Shown here piece by piece: positions 21,601 through 33,165 of a stretch of DNA of 64,000 nucleotides. Under the pieces are notes generated by a model. The model ran no database searches. It had not been told where the DNA came from and saw nothing but the letters and a program-made list of their open reading frames with translations. Source of the DNA: Toxorhynchites rutilus septentrionalis (Eukaryota; Arthropoda; Insecta; Diptera; Culicidae). A program made the translations under genes and the position numbers. The stretch spans positions 67,997,593 through 68,061,592 of the forward strand of contig NC_073744.1 in the NCBI RefSeq assembly GCF_029784135.1. Direction: 5' to 3'. Position 1 is the first letter of the stretch. Each line of letters opens with the position of its first letter.

Positions 21601-22569
21601 CCCTTTCTCTACGGCAGTGTGCTCCGTCGGAGTGCTACCGCTGAACGGAGCATTGCGCCGAAAAGTATGCACATCGCGCTGGTGTGATCGGTGTGCAGTA
21701 TCACCCTGATGTCGTCTAAAGACGACGCTGGTACAGGTATGGGCAAAATGGCATCGAAGTTCGTTCAACAACACTCATTCACAGATAAAACTCAACCTTC
21801 TATTTCCGTGTATGCCTCACTTTATTTGAAATAGAAAACATTGACCTATTCTCTTCGCAAAGTTCATTCTCGATTAGAACGGAAAAAATACTGTCTCGAT
21901 TCCGCTCATCTATTCTCAGAAATTTTTGCATTCCCTCATTTGCCTCTCGGAATGACGTTAGATGGTGATAGAATCAAACTGGAAACTTTTGTGTGAGCCA
22001 GCGAGTGTCTCTGTAAAATCATTCGTTTTTCACTCAAATAGCAATCACTGAACCTCGATCGCGGCAGTAAAATATAGGCACTATTGCGATGACCTTTTTT
22101 TGTTTCTAGTATGAAACGATCTAAGCCAACGCAAAAGACCATAATATCGCAAGTTTTTGTCGAGCGGGAAGGTGGATTTATGTGCACTTGAATGCTGACA
22201 AGGAAAAGAGTACAAGGGAAAAAAAAATCATACATACACGCAGATTCAGTCTATTTTGACTCACTTGTTATTTTGTTTCGTACGATCATTCCAAAGGAGT
22301 ATTCATTCATTGAATGTTGTTTTCCACTCTTTGTTTTGTTATGTTCACTATCAGTCCCGAATAAAGATGGTCGGGGAGTGTAAAATGATTCATTGTGCAA
22401 TCTCACGATTGCTTGCTGCGTTCTTTTCGCCATGATTATTCCAAGCAGATACAAGAGTGATTTATAATTAGGTGTGGAGAAATGAGTGAATGAACTTTCC
22501 CATACTTGCGCTTGCACACACAGCTCATCGAGCGGATGTCGTCTATAGACGACGCTCGTAGAGAAAGGG
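21601..22569. mobile_element. non-autonomous piggyBac-like element, 969 bp
   Basis: Both ends are bordered by TTAA (21597-21600 and 22570-22573). The termini are inverted repeats: CCCTTTCTCTACG at 21601 and its complement CGTAGAGAAAGGG at 22557-22569. A 16-bp palindrome GTCGTCTATAGACGAC lies about 20 bp from the right end (near 22538), and a near copy, GTCGTCTAAAGACGAC, lies near 21713. TTAA targeting and CCC-starting ends are characteristic of piggyBac. The interior has only short frames, so it must depend on a transposase supplied elsewhere. Confidence 0.82.
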
Positions 22570-22669
22570 TTAACCATCAAGTGTAGAAAACACGGGTTAT
22601 TTCGTGATTCTTCCGTAACAGACGAAACGCGAAACACGAGAAAATTCGTGAACGATCCTTAATGTGTTA

Positions 22670-25020
22670 ACAATGTTTCCAGGAGAGGAAACGTTCAGAG
22701 TCCAATTATGTTGGGCGTACAGTAAGGGAAGTGGGGACACGGTGGTCGCCCTAAGGAATATGCCCATTTCTATCGTCCACATACCGCTACAATTCCCGTT
22801 TTCCTTAGAATATATAGTTCAACTCATTGTCGTCAAGATAGCATACAGCTTTTACAATAAAAATTCAAAATAGTACATTTTTAATCATTAGAAAAAAGTG
22901 AAAAATCGATCTTTTTTTTGCTTGGAGATAAAGGAGTGGGGGTAAAGTGGTCACTCGCACATATCAAGCTAAATGGGATAGATTTATGCATTTTTTTCGC
23001 GATTTGTTCAAATCATATTCGATATAGTAGGTACATGTATGGAATAAGCTTGGTCTATTCACCTAGAGTCATCAGGGTCAAAGCCACTACTATCAGCAGT
23101 AAAATGGCCATAAGAGAAAATCGTTCAGATTCTTCCTGGAAAAGACGGACACATCCGTGCCATTATTTATTTTTGAATTCTTGGCATATGAGTGAAAAAC
23201 TCTTTTAATTCGATTTTGTTTACTATAAAAATAAACACATTGATTTTTTCCGTACTGGCACTTATTTGAGTAGACTAAAATTAAAGAAATTTCAAGTGAC
23301 GACATTATTGCAATCGAAAGTAATATGTCATCAGATTTGAATACACAGCCAAAAATAGCATTGAATTTGTTCAGGTTAGTGTACCCAGAGCCATGTTGCT
23401 CATTCATCAAGAAAAACGGTAGTGGGATATTAGCCGATACAAATAGTAGCTGGATTAATGATCCGCTGGCAATCTCGATAGTGCTCTAATAATTCACGAA
23501 AAGTCTAAATCGAAAACATTCAGTTTTCAGGTTGTACAAAATGCAACAATGAAAAGGATAGAAATCGATTATTGATATTGTCAACAATTCTTTTGAATTC
23601 AACATAATTTCTGAATCACGAAACAAAGTTCCCATTTTATCACACATCTGTATTTCGCGATCACATGGGAAAAAGTCCAAACCGTTAACACAATAAATAA
23701 AGACCTGTAGAGTAATTCAGAACGTCATCATCAGAGGCTATCCGATCAATCCCAATCCGCTCATCGCCGACAAACGACACTTGCGCCAATTTAGCCACCT
23801 GATCCATCAAGCAATCACCGCGGCTGCCGGCACCGGTCTGGACAATCACGTTTGATTATGAAAAATGGACCATATCAAAAGCGCTGGAATTGCTTCAATC
23901 GGAGACGAGAGTGCAAATAGTGTCCGTTAGCAGAAATTAAATACAATGATGCCCACCGGGAGCCATTTTTCAATGTGGAACCAATGAAAAGTTACAATAA
24001 AAAATTCTGCGCGGGGATAAATCACTCTCCTGATTCTATCAGGTGGCTTCTCCCGCTGATGCTGCTTGGTGTACTTTTTATTCCCACTCGTGGGAAGCAA
24101 AATCCTGTTCGTGGGAAAAAAAACATCATACATAAAAACTTTTGTTGTGTCGTTCCGTCATAACTTTAATTAATTTGTAATCAAAAGTCTCGCTAAACAA
24201 GCATTTCGGGGTTATCTCACCGTTCCCATCGGTGGTGGTGAGGTATCTGGCCATCGAAAAATAAATTGTCGTGAAAAATACCACACCGGGTCCTCGGAGC
24301 CCATGCACTGCCGAAGCATTTCAGCAAATAGAGAAAGGGAGGACAGAACAACAGGAACAAAAAATGACGACAGAAGACAAAAATCCAATTTAACGGTAGA
24401 TAATTTACTTCTCCCCACTTTGTCAGCAGTTTCTGGTCACTTGGAAGCGGGTAGAAAAAGCGGGGTGGGGATGGTCTCAAACCAGCTACCAATTTTCATG
24501 GGAGGTCGAGTGAGTGGTGACGAATTTCAATTCTTCGGGATAAGTGCTCTTTACTTGAGAGTCACGAAGTGCTGCTGAAAATAGGATAAACAGTCAAACA
24601 TGGACTAATGTGTAGATAATTGTCATGAGAAGAAAAGATTTTGAATGGGATTATAACACATAAACACCCGCGCTGATCGTTAATTCAAGCGCTACAAATT
24701 GGAAGTTTTTTTTTGTAATTAGTCACATTTTAGTAGTTTTTGTTTGCCTAATCCACATCTAGTGCGAAGATACACAAAACGGGACACGTAAACCCAAGAA
24801 AATAATCTAAAGTAATATTTTTTGAAGAATTTTATTGAGTGAATAAAATCGATAATAAAACCATTATTAGATCTACCTGCTTTGTTCTCAACAATGAACG
24901 AATGTTTAGAAGAGACTTTGCGAAATAGGCTATGATTTTTGGAAATTTTATCGTGAAATTTGTTACATTACGGATCAAAGTTCTGTTTGGCATTTATAAT
25001 AGCGTTTATAAATTAAACAT
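22670..25020. other. no identified gene
   Basis: A/T-rich sequence with short frames lacking recognisable motifs. 22600-22650 shares GAAACGCGAAACACGAGAAAA with 55755-55790 (inverted). Confidence 0.4.
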
Positions 25021-25044
25021 TGAGTAGCGACCATATCGTGCCCA

Positions 25045-25385
25045 AATATTGAGCTTGAGCTTAGGTAGACTGTGCAATTCGTAGTTGCTCTCCGTGATTG
25101 ATCCGAACCAACCAAATTGCAAAAAGAACACACAGAATGACGCTTGGAACTAGCAAATCATTCTCTTTGTGTAATTTTCAGTGATTCGAGCTTTAAATGG
25201 TCAATAACAACGCCGGCCATGTCCTCACAGTCACCAGGGGAAGCGAAGGAATGCTGGTATGATAATCGCCGCCCAAAGGCCAGAAGGGTCGCCTCTATAG
25301 CATGGTTCCCTAGCGATTATCATGGGAGGGATAGTTGTTAGTGAGAAGAGTTAAGAATCAGGGTCCACTGCGGTAAGTGATGTGA
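25045..25385 (+). repeat. dispersed repeat, copy 1
   Basis: A 340-bp segment from GCTTGAGCTTAGGTAGACTG to CCACTGCGGTAAGTGATG is matched at 55945-56290, with substitutions but the same orientation. Shared landmarks are GGTCGCCTCTATAGC and GGGATAGTTGTTAGTG. The family was not identified. Confidence 0.8.
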
Positions 25386-25439
25386 TTATGTTAACGCGGA
25401 CACGAAACGATTCGACGAAACATGGGTTCGAAAATCGAA

Positions 25440-26180
25440 TGTTTCGAGTAATACCGTCTGAGGTTATCAACGAGCTACCTGAAAAGGTATCCGAAAGAAC
25501 TCTATAAGAACTAGAATCGACTACTTATATGATTTTCGCGTCTAGTATTCTCTTGTATTCTTAAATCACGATGTCGAAGATTATTAAAATTAAGCTCCCT
25601 GAAAAGGTAACCGAAAAAAATTCTCAATGATGGTTCAAATCGACGATGTATTATGAAATCGCGTATCGCGTATTCCTCTATTGTATTCTCTAAGGGTTAT
25701 GAATGGGCTACCTGAGAAGGTAGAATTCCTCTACAATTACTTGAATCGGCGACTTATTATATCACTTCTCGCGCGTAGTACTCTCTTGTGTTCTCAAATC
25801 GCGATGCCAGATCATTATTAGGCTACCTAAGAAGGTAACCGAAAGAGCTTCCCTATGATGAATCGAATCGGTTATATAATCTATGTAAGTACACGGTAAG
25901 TACTCTAAATATCACCTAACGACGAAGGTTATTTATGATAAACCTGAGAGGGTCACCGGGAAACATCTCTGTAGTAGAACAAACCTACATTGAATTCAGT
26001 GGCCTATCGCGTCGCATACATTCTTATTTTCGGAATATTCTGTCACACGACGACAGATCTTATTCATGGAGAACCTGAGAAGGTCACCGAAAAATACCTC
26101 TATAATAAAATGGACCTACAATAAGTTTGTACGCTACATACGCGAGTTTAGGCTGATGTCACAAACGTCAGTTTGTTCTG
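25440..26180 (+). repeat. degenerate tandem array, about 115-130-bp unit, 6 copies
   Basis: An ACCTGAGAAGGTNACCGA-type motif recurs at about 25480, 25592, 25708, 25825, 25943 and 26072. In the first four copies it is followed by a segment containing ATCGAATCGGCGAC and TAGTATTCTCTTGTATTCTC. Copies are well diverged, so the array is old. It starts directly after the dispersed repeat at 25045-25385. Confidence 0.75.
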
Positions 26181-26639
26181 AAAATGTATCGCGGCGGATT
26201 CCTATGCAACTGAAGCACACTGCGAGTATACTGCGAGTATTTGTTCCACCACCACCTACACTTCACATAAAACAAACCATTACAACAGAACATAACACTA
26301 CAATAACCAATCAGTTAGTATGGCCATATATATTCAAACATTTTCACACCAGTAATCAATGACCCAAAAAAATTATTGCTTATGTTATAATCAATGCAAT
26401 TGTTACCACACATATAAATATTCGTTTTATTTAGTTTCTGAGCATACGAAGCGCATAACGAATAAAGACAACAGCAACCAATCTGTGACAACAGCAACCT
26501 GTAGTTGTGATTAGTACATTTAACGCAGAATATGAACCCCATAAATGTCTATACAAAGCACATGAAAAAGAAAATTTAGAACCGCATTGAAAATGGAACA
26601 TTCTTGGATGAATATTGTTCATTAATGTCTACATTTCGT

Positions 26640-26840
26640 GTTTGCTATCCGAAGCTTCTCTGAGCGAAAAATTTCTGCCCGACGAGTGACTTTTTCAAGT
26701 TTGAAAACAAAAAAAAGTCGTACGGGGCCAAATTTGGAGAATACGGTGGATGGGGCAGCAGTTCGTAGTGCAATTCGATCAATTTGGCTGTGGCGACGGT
26801 GGATTTCCATTTTTCCATTTTTCTACAATCCGCAGACACG
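26640..26840 (-). pseudogene. mariner transposase fragment
   Basis: The minus strand encodes HYELLPHPPYSPNLAPYDFF followed by LFSNLKKSLVGQKF. This is the third catalytic Asp region of an irritans-type mariner (normally PSDFFLF). Only about 60 codons remain and the rest of the element is not seen. Confidence 0.75.
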
Positions 26841-27522
26841 CCCGCTTCCGCACACGGTCAAAACAAAACTACGAGTCCGATTCGGATGAAATTTTGACAG
26901 TAGCGGTTCACGAGAATATACTACATGATAAGTAATGTAATTGCGATACTGACACAACATCGAATCTGACGCTCGCTCGGAGTAGTGGAACGATTCGATG
27001 GGCTCGTGTTAGGTCCGCACTGTTGAAAATGAAATCGTAGGGCAAGTGGTTAATATAATACTGTTATTTTTCTCCTCGATTTAATCAGTTTATATTGAGA
27101 TCAAATTTAATTCCGATACATTTATTCTGTGCGTTTCTGTCTTCACCTACCCGTTCTTTCTATTCCGAGTTATAGTTTTCATATATCACTGCAAATAAGG
27201 CGTGCGTAAATCGCTCGCTAGAAATGAAAATTCTGTGATCTTTCGTACGGCCACTTTGGAGTGGGGAGATATTGCAAATCAACTCTGTCCGTTCATAACT
27301 TATTGTGTATAAATGAGTCATTCGCGATTCCTAATACTCAGTCCCGCTCCAACTTGCGATTAATCAGCAGTCTCACCTAATGCTGATGTCATGCACAACG
27401 GTTTTGCTCGACACAAACTCCAAAGCGAAATTGTTCCACGTGATGAATCGGTCTTAGATGCTTAAACAGCTCAAAATCTGTATACTGTAACCTTTGGAGA
27501 GTGTAATTATAGGCATGATTTA

Positions 27523-27835
27523 ATATTAAAAACTTTTATATCTCAAAATACCCACCCCTTCGACATTTTTTGTATGTTGTTTTTTGTGGAAAGCCCTTAA
27601 CAAAGTTTGACGTATAGTGGTGCCATGTCGGAATCACCAAAGTGGAAATATGAATTTTTGAAAATTTATGAAATTTTAATAATTTGTGAAACCGCGACTA
27701 TTTAAGAAAAGCGACATGAAAAATAGAATCTACATGCGATTTAATATGAAAAAAATATAATATTTCATGCTGGGGCTAGGACTAGCACTAGGTTTTCCAA
27801 TAAAAATGCACAAAAAATATCGAAGGGGGGTTGTT
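27523..27835. mobile_element. foldback/MITE element, left part (host of the I-clade insertion)
   Basis: ATATTAAAAACTTTTATATC and the adjoining CACCCCTTCGA near 27529-27570 are inverted at 33102-33160 (GAAGGGGGGTTGTTGTGAGA, then TATAAAAGTTTTTAATAT). Without the LINE, the two arms would face each other across about 270 bp. The LINE target site lies in the right arm. Confidence 0.6.
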
Positions 27836-28199
27836 TTTTTTATTTTTTTATTTAAATCGTTTATTTTTACAGGCTCAGTTACATAGGTTTAAAGGAGCCG
27901 AACTCCTTACTGTATTGTTACTAGTATATATACATTTTTCCTTAATTCTAATGTTAATAATATAGGAAACCGATTACTCGCGGTCGACTCGAGTTTAGAA
28001 GGGTGACATATTTTCTTCAGGAAAAGGAGGGGATATGAGGATATGTTGACAATGATCACACTCACACTCTCAATCACACTCATCACACTCAATTCTTAAA
28101 CCTATCTTATATCTAATATGTATTTACATTTCATCTTATTCTTAAGAAGGGATCCGATCTCTCACAAAGGAAAAGGAAAAACTAAGGGTATAAGGACAA

Positions 28200-31100
28200 T
28201 CACACACGAAGATCGATAGCTTTAAGGAATACATATATTTGGGACATGTAATCAAGGTCTAACCGAGCCAACACGTCTCTCACCGGCACCATGGGCTGCC
28301 TTCCTCGGGCCCGAAGGGTGACTACTAAATTCGATCTGGCGACAAGATACAGCTCGCACGACCAAACAACGTGCTCGATGTCGTGGTAACCTTGGCCACA
28401 AACACAAAGATTGTTGTCGGCAAGATTAATACGAAAGAGTAGCGCATCTAACGAACAGTGATTGAACATGAGTCGGGAGAAGGTGCGAATAAAGTCCCGA
28501 CTCAAGTCCAGACTTTTGAACCATGGTTTGAGGCTAACCTTAGGGATAATCGAGTGGAGCTACCGGCCCAATTCATCTTCGTTCCATTTGCGTTGCCAGT
28601 TAACTATGGTATTTTTGCGGACTAAAGAATAAAATTCATTGAAGGCGATTTGACGCTGATAAATATCGCCTTCAATTGCACCTACCTTTGCTAATGAGTC
28701 AGCCCTCTCATTACCCGGAATTGAGCAATGTGAAGGGACCCAGACAAAGGTAATGACATAACAGCGTCTGGATAAAGCACTCAAAATTTCTCGTATTCTC
28801 TCAAGGAAATACGGCGAGTGCTTTTCCGGCCTCACTGAACGGATAGCTTCGACAGAGCTAAGACTATACGTCTTAGCTCTGTCTCTGTCTTAGACTAGAT
28901 CGTTGGAACGATCCTCGATCGAAGATAATCTGATGTTCCATGGATATCCTGCTTCATGGACAGATCAAAATGCACAGAGGAATTGATGAAGTCAGGAAAA
29001 CAAACACGGTTAGGAATGTACGAAGAAGGATCAACCTGCATGGAGATGAATTCATGATATGGACTCATGAACCCAGATTGAAAATTTAGCTCGTCAGCTG
29101 TTCAAAATTTCCGATCACCAATGGGTTCATAACCTTACACCGGATGAGGAACCGAAGAGATAATAAATTGAAGCGATCTTTTAGTGGGAGTAAGCCTGCC
29201 AAAACCTCGAGACTCATGGTATGCGTTGAGGGCATACATCCCAACGCAATACGGAGACAAAGATACTGAATTCGCTCGAGTTTAATGAGATGTGTTTTGG
29301 CAGCTGATTGAAAACAGAAACTGCCATACTCCATCACTGAGAGAATAGTTGTTCGATACAACATTATAAGATCTTCTGGATGGGCTCCCCACCAGGTGGC
29401 GGTAATTGTACGGAGAAAGTTTATTCTTTGTTGACATTTTACATTTACATTTTACATACATTTGGAGTCGAACCAGACCCCAAGATACTTGAATGACATA
29501 GCATGAGTGATCGGTTTACCCAAAAGTTGAAGCTTTGGTTTTGCTGGTCTATGCTTCCTAGAAAAAACCACCATCTCTGTTTTCTCCGTGGAGAATTCGA
29601 TCCCTAGCCCAATGGCCCAGGTTGAAAAATTGTTCAAAGTATCTTGTAAGGGTTCTTGCAGGTCGGATTCGTTTGATCCTACGACAGACACCACTCCATC
29701 ATCTGCAAGTTGTCAATTTTGTGTAAGGCAATTGTCAATGTCGCTTACGTAGAAGTTGTACAAAAGGGAGCTTAAACATGAGCCCTGGGGGAGTCTCATG
29801 TAAGAGACCCGACTTACTGCCGAATCTCCGTGAGCAAAGTTCAAATGTTCCTCACAAAGCAAGTTATATAACATATTATTCAATAGAGGCGGCAGACCCC
29901 GAGATTGTAATTTGTCTGACAAAACCTCTATTGAAACAGAATCAAAGGCCCCCTTTATGTCCAAGAATACTGAAGCCATTTGTTTTTTTTCGGCGTAAGC
30001 CATTTGAATTTCTGAAGAAAGCAACGCAAGACAATCATTCGTCCCCTTGCCCCTGCGGAACCCATATTGTGTATCTGAGAGTAGGCCATTCGTTTCAACC
30101 CATCGATCAAGGCGAAACAAGATCATTTTCTCCAATAATTTCCGTATACAAGACAGCATTGCTATTGGGCGGTACGAATTGAAGTCGGACGCGGGTTTTC
30201 CGGGGTTTTGAATAGCTATAACTCGTACTTGTCTCCAATCATCTGGAACAATATTATGCTCCAGAAACCGATTGAATAAGTTCAACAAGCGATGTTTCGC
30301 CACATCAGGGAGATTTTTCAGCAAGTTGAACTTAATTCTATCCGATCCCGAAGCAGAATTGTTACATGAAAGAATTCTACCATCGAAAACTCGGAATCAA
30401 GATCGCACCTATCTTGTGGTATATCTCGAATAATTCTTTGCACTGGAGCGGAATCGGGACAAACCTTTCGTGCAAAATTAAAAATCCATCGATGTGAATA
30501 TTCCTCGCTTTCATTGGATGAAGAGCGATTTCTCATGTTTCGAGCCACTTTCCATAATTTTTTTATTGACGTTTCTCGTGACAAACCTCCCACGAAATTT
30601 CGCCAATAAGCACGTTTTTCCCCTTTGATCAAGTTTTTAAATTGATTTTCAAGGTCCAAATACGTTTGAAAATTCTCAATGGTTCCACGTTTCCGAAAAG
30701 CTTTAAATGCATTCGATTTATCTCCATAAAGCTTGGAACACTGGCTATCCCACCATGGATTGGGAGGCCTTCGACGAATAGTGGAACCTGGGATGGGTTT
30801 CGTTTGAGCGCGAACCGCGCTGTCATAGATCAAACAAGAAATGAAGTTATACTCCTCCAATGGAGGCAAACCATCTCTGGAATTGATGGCTAGAGCAATC
30901 GCGTCCGCATATTTTTTCCAGTCAATGTGTCTTGTGAGGTCGTATGCCATGTTTATTGATTCAGAAGAATTCAACCCATTGGTGATAGAAATTTTGATTG
31001 GCAAGTGGTCACTACCGTTGGGATCCTGGATTACATTCCACTTGCAATCTAACGATAGTGAATTCGAGCAAAGCGAGAGGTCAAGAGCACTTGGGTTGGC

Positions 31101-31390
31101 AGGAGGTTTAGGTACACGTGTTGTTTCCCCAGTGTTCAAAACGGTCATATTGAAGCTGTTACAAAGGTCATATATCAACGATGAACGATTGTCGTCGTAC
31201 TGTTCCCCCCAGGCAGTTCCGTGAGAGTTGAAGTCTCCCAAGATTAATCGTGGCTCAGGAAGGAGTGAGCACATGTCAACAAGTTGCTTGCGGCTAACCG
31301 CAGCTCTCGGAGGTCAATACAAGCTGACTATACAGAGGTCTTTGTCTCTGATGTTTGCATGACAAGCAACAGCTTCGATCTTCGACTTTG
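28200..31390 (-). pseudogene. I-clade ORF2: endonuclease, reverse transcriptase, RNase H (broken)
   Basis: Domains in order on the minus strand: an APE-type endonuclease lacking about its first 130-150 residues (LILGDFNSHGTAWG, PSALDLSLCS, GSDHLPI); reverse transcriptase (NPGKPASDFNSYRPIAMLSC, YGFRRGKGTNDC, VFLDIKGAFDSV, LPQGSCLSSLLYN, LADDGVVS as the catalytic box); a connector (ILSVMEYGSFCFQSAAK); RNase H end (WVPSHCSIPGNERADSLA); and a C-terminal CVCGQGYHDIEHVVWSC zinc motif. Lesions seen: TGA in the endonuclease (SLY-stop-PPR), a frameshift near 30375, TGA just before LADD, a stop near 29450, a frameshift between about 29090 and 28880, and TAG at 28560. Confidence 0.88.
28851..28883. repeat. 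14-bp stem hairpin within the ORF2 relic
   Basis: GACAGAGCTAAGAC is followed after a 5-nt loop by its complement GTCTTAGCTCTGTC. It sits at the frameshifted junction upstream of the RNase H segment. It looks like an inverted micro-duplication of coding sequence. Confidence 0.75.
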
Positions 31391-32619
31391 GGAGTGGTCA
31401 CATTTTTGCGCCGGGGATTCCCTTGAGAAATAAACGGCGTGCCCCCGTTAGCTGTACCCGCTTCCATTTCGTCAACTGGCAACGTAGCGAAGACATTGTG
31501 TGTATTGATTGGTTGTTGTTCTTGAGCCAGTGGAGAAGCGCCCTTCAAAATTTCTGCGAAAGTGCGTTCAGAGCGTTCCCTCAAAGATCGCTTCTGTTTC
31601 TCCCAGCGAGTCTTGTATGTTTCACAAGCTGAGAGCACGTGTGGGGATCCCCCGCAATATGGACACTTATGCTCAGTCGCACTGCAGGATTTCCCCTCAT
31701 GTTGTTCTCCGCAAGTGGCACATCGTTCTTTATTGGCACAATAAGCAGCCGTGTGATCAACTGACTTGCACTTTAGACAAGTCATTGGCTTTGGAATAAA
31801 AAGTCGCACGGCTAACCTCAATTTATCTACCATCACGTAGTCAGGGAGAGCTGAACCAGCGAAGGTGACTCGAAAGGAGTTGGACGGCGTAAATTTCTTT
31901 TCTTCTCCTTCATGGGAGACTGTTCCGAGCTGGCGGCAACCCAAGATCTTAACAGTCGTCGAGGGCAGTTTTTTAAAACGGCCGGTACCTTCACTCGTAA
32001 TGTATTCGCTCGTCAAGCCCGTTTCGATTATCACACCCTCAATTTCGATTATGTGAGAGGGAATGTAAACCCGATACTCAATTGTAAAATGCTGATCGAC
32101 AACAATCTTGTTTGCGTCTTTTCGATCAGTCACGACAACTCGCAATTTGTTTGGTCTAACCTTCGAAATTTCCAAAACGGAGGTATACCTTGCCAGATCT
32201 TTCGCGATCTGCATGACTCTCAACGCCTTTCCATTTGGCTTAGGCCTGAAGAAAACAACCCAGGGACCAGTTCCGGGCGCATCTTCTGGATAGACCTTTA
32301 CACGGGGAGTGGGAATAACAGGAAGGGAAGGCGAGGACGGGGATTGAGAGGGATCGGGGACAGTGGAGTGGGAAGGCGAAAGTTGAGAAGGAGCGGGAAG
32401 AACAGAGGGAGAAGACGAGGTTGAAGGTAGAGTGGGATCGTTAAGGGCAGATGGGAGATTTGCTAGTTTTTTGGAGGGAGGCTTGGTAGGGTTAGATGAC
32501 TCGTCCCCAGGAGAAGTATCTTCCGTATTTGGAACACGTTTAAGTGACTTTTTTTTGTCCGTTAGGAGGGAACTAGAGTCAGAGACCTCCATATCCCAAG
32601 GTCCCCCACTCTCTGCCAT
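31294..32619 (-). CDS. I-clade ORF1 (gag-like), C-terminus altered by a deletion
   Basis: A 441-codon frame. The first ~110 residues are Ser/Pro-rich and disordered. Residues about 110-300 form the LINE ORF1 core (TGPWVVFFRPKPNG, VTDRKDANKIV, LPSTTVKILGCRQLG). Then come three CCHC-type knuckles: CLKCKSVDHTAAYC, CATCGEQHEGKSC and CPYCGGSPHVLSAC. The last ~30 codons, from about position 31390 on, read an out-of-frame piece of ORF2 endonuclease, because a deletion removed the end of ORF1 and the start of ORF2. The RNA-binding part appears otherwise intact. Confidence 0.82.
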   Translation of the reverse strand: MAESGGPWDMEVSDSSSLLTDKKKSLKRVPNTEDTSPGDESSNPTKPPSKKLANLPSALNDPTLPSTSSSPSVLPAPSQLSPSHSTVPDPSQSPSSPSLPVIPTPRVKVYPEDAPGTGPWVVFFRPKPNGKALRVMQIAKDLARYTSVLEISKVRPNKLRVVVTDRKDANKIVVDQHFTIEYRVYIPSHIIEIEGVIIETGLTSEYITSEGTGRFKKLPSTTVKILGCRQLGTVSHEGEEKKFTPSNSFRVTFAGSALPDYVMVDKLRLAVRLFIPKPMTCLKCKSVDHTAAYCANKERCATCGEQHEGKSCSATEHKCPYCGGSPHVLSACETYKTRWEKQKRSLRERSERTFAEILKGASPLAQEQQPINTHNVFATLPVDEMEAGTANGGTPFISQGNPRRKNVTTPKVEDRSCCLSCKHQRQRPLYSQLVLTSESCG

Positions 32620-33101
32620 TTTAAAATTTGCACTTATATTCTAAGTATTTTTTTTTAAACAATGTTTCACAATAAAATAATTCACAAAAACAGAAAAAAA
32701 ACTTATAATTATTAAATATTTTCTCTCAGTATATTTAATGTTATTCACCTATGAACGCACTCCAGTGCAGATGACACGGGAGCGTGCTGAAGGCTCGTTG
32801 GTGGTGGGAATGTGCCTACGACACCACTACACACAGTCGTCGGTGAAAGCTTATCCGCACTGTCACTGTTGGCACGATGACTCGGCGAAATCTCCAATGT
32901 CGGCGAAGCAGCGACAAAACAAAAACCAATGCTTGGCTTTCCGAGGATGAAAGCCTCTATCCACTTGCAGGCAGGGCACTTCACTCACTATCCAGATAGC
33001 GAAATGAACTCAGCGGCAGAAAAACAATCACGCGGTAACCGATAACGGAACTTGGACGCGACTTTCCTTCGTCTGGTTACTTCGGGAATTCGGCGATGAA
33101 T

Positions 33102-33165
33102 GAAGGGGGGTTGTTGTGAGATATAAAAGTTTTTAATATTATATTCAATTTTTGAGTTTGATTTT
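33102..33165. mobile_element. foldback/MITE element, right arm
   Basis: This is the inverted counterpart of about 27523-27575, beginning with the second copy of the LINE target duplication. 33166-34140 holds no recognised gene. It includes GATATAACCGCAAGGTAGAC near 33495, a motif repeated near 37895. Confidence 0.55.

Larger units (their letters stand above)
27836..33101 (-). mobile_element. I-clade non-LTR retrotransposon, about 5.27 kb, nearly full length
   Basis: The element is bounded by a 14-bp direct repeat GAAGGGGGGTTGTT (27822-27835 and 33102-33115), its target-site duplication. It has an A/T-rich 3' tail at the low-coordinate end (AAATAAAAAAATAAAAAA on the minus strand). It carries ORF1 with zinc knuckles and ORF2 with endonuclease, reverse transcriptase, RNase H and a terminal zinc motif. 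RNase H within ORF2 is typical of the I clade (mosquito MosquI elements). A deletion at the ORF1/ORF2 boundary, frameshifts and stops make it inactive. Confidence 0.88.

Noticed and set aside
29778..32424. Several plus-strand frames of 60-170 codons
   Set aside because: Antisense of the I-clade ORF1 and ORF2.
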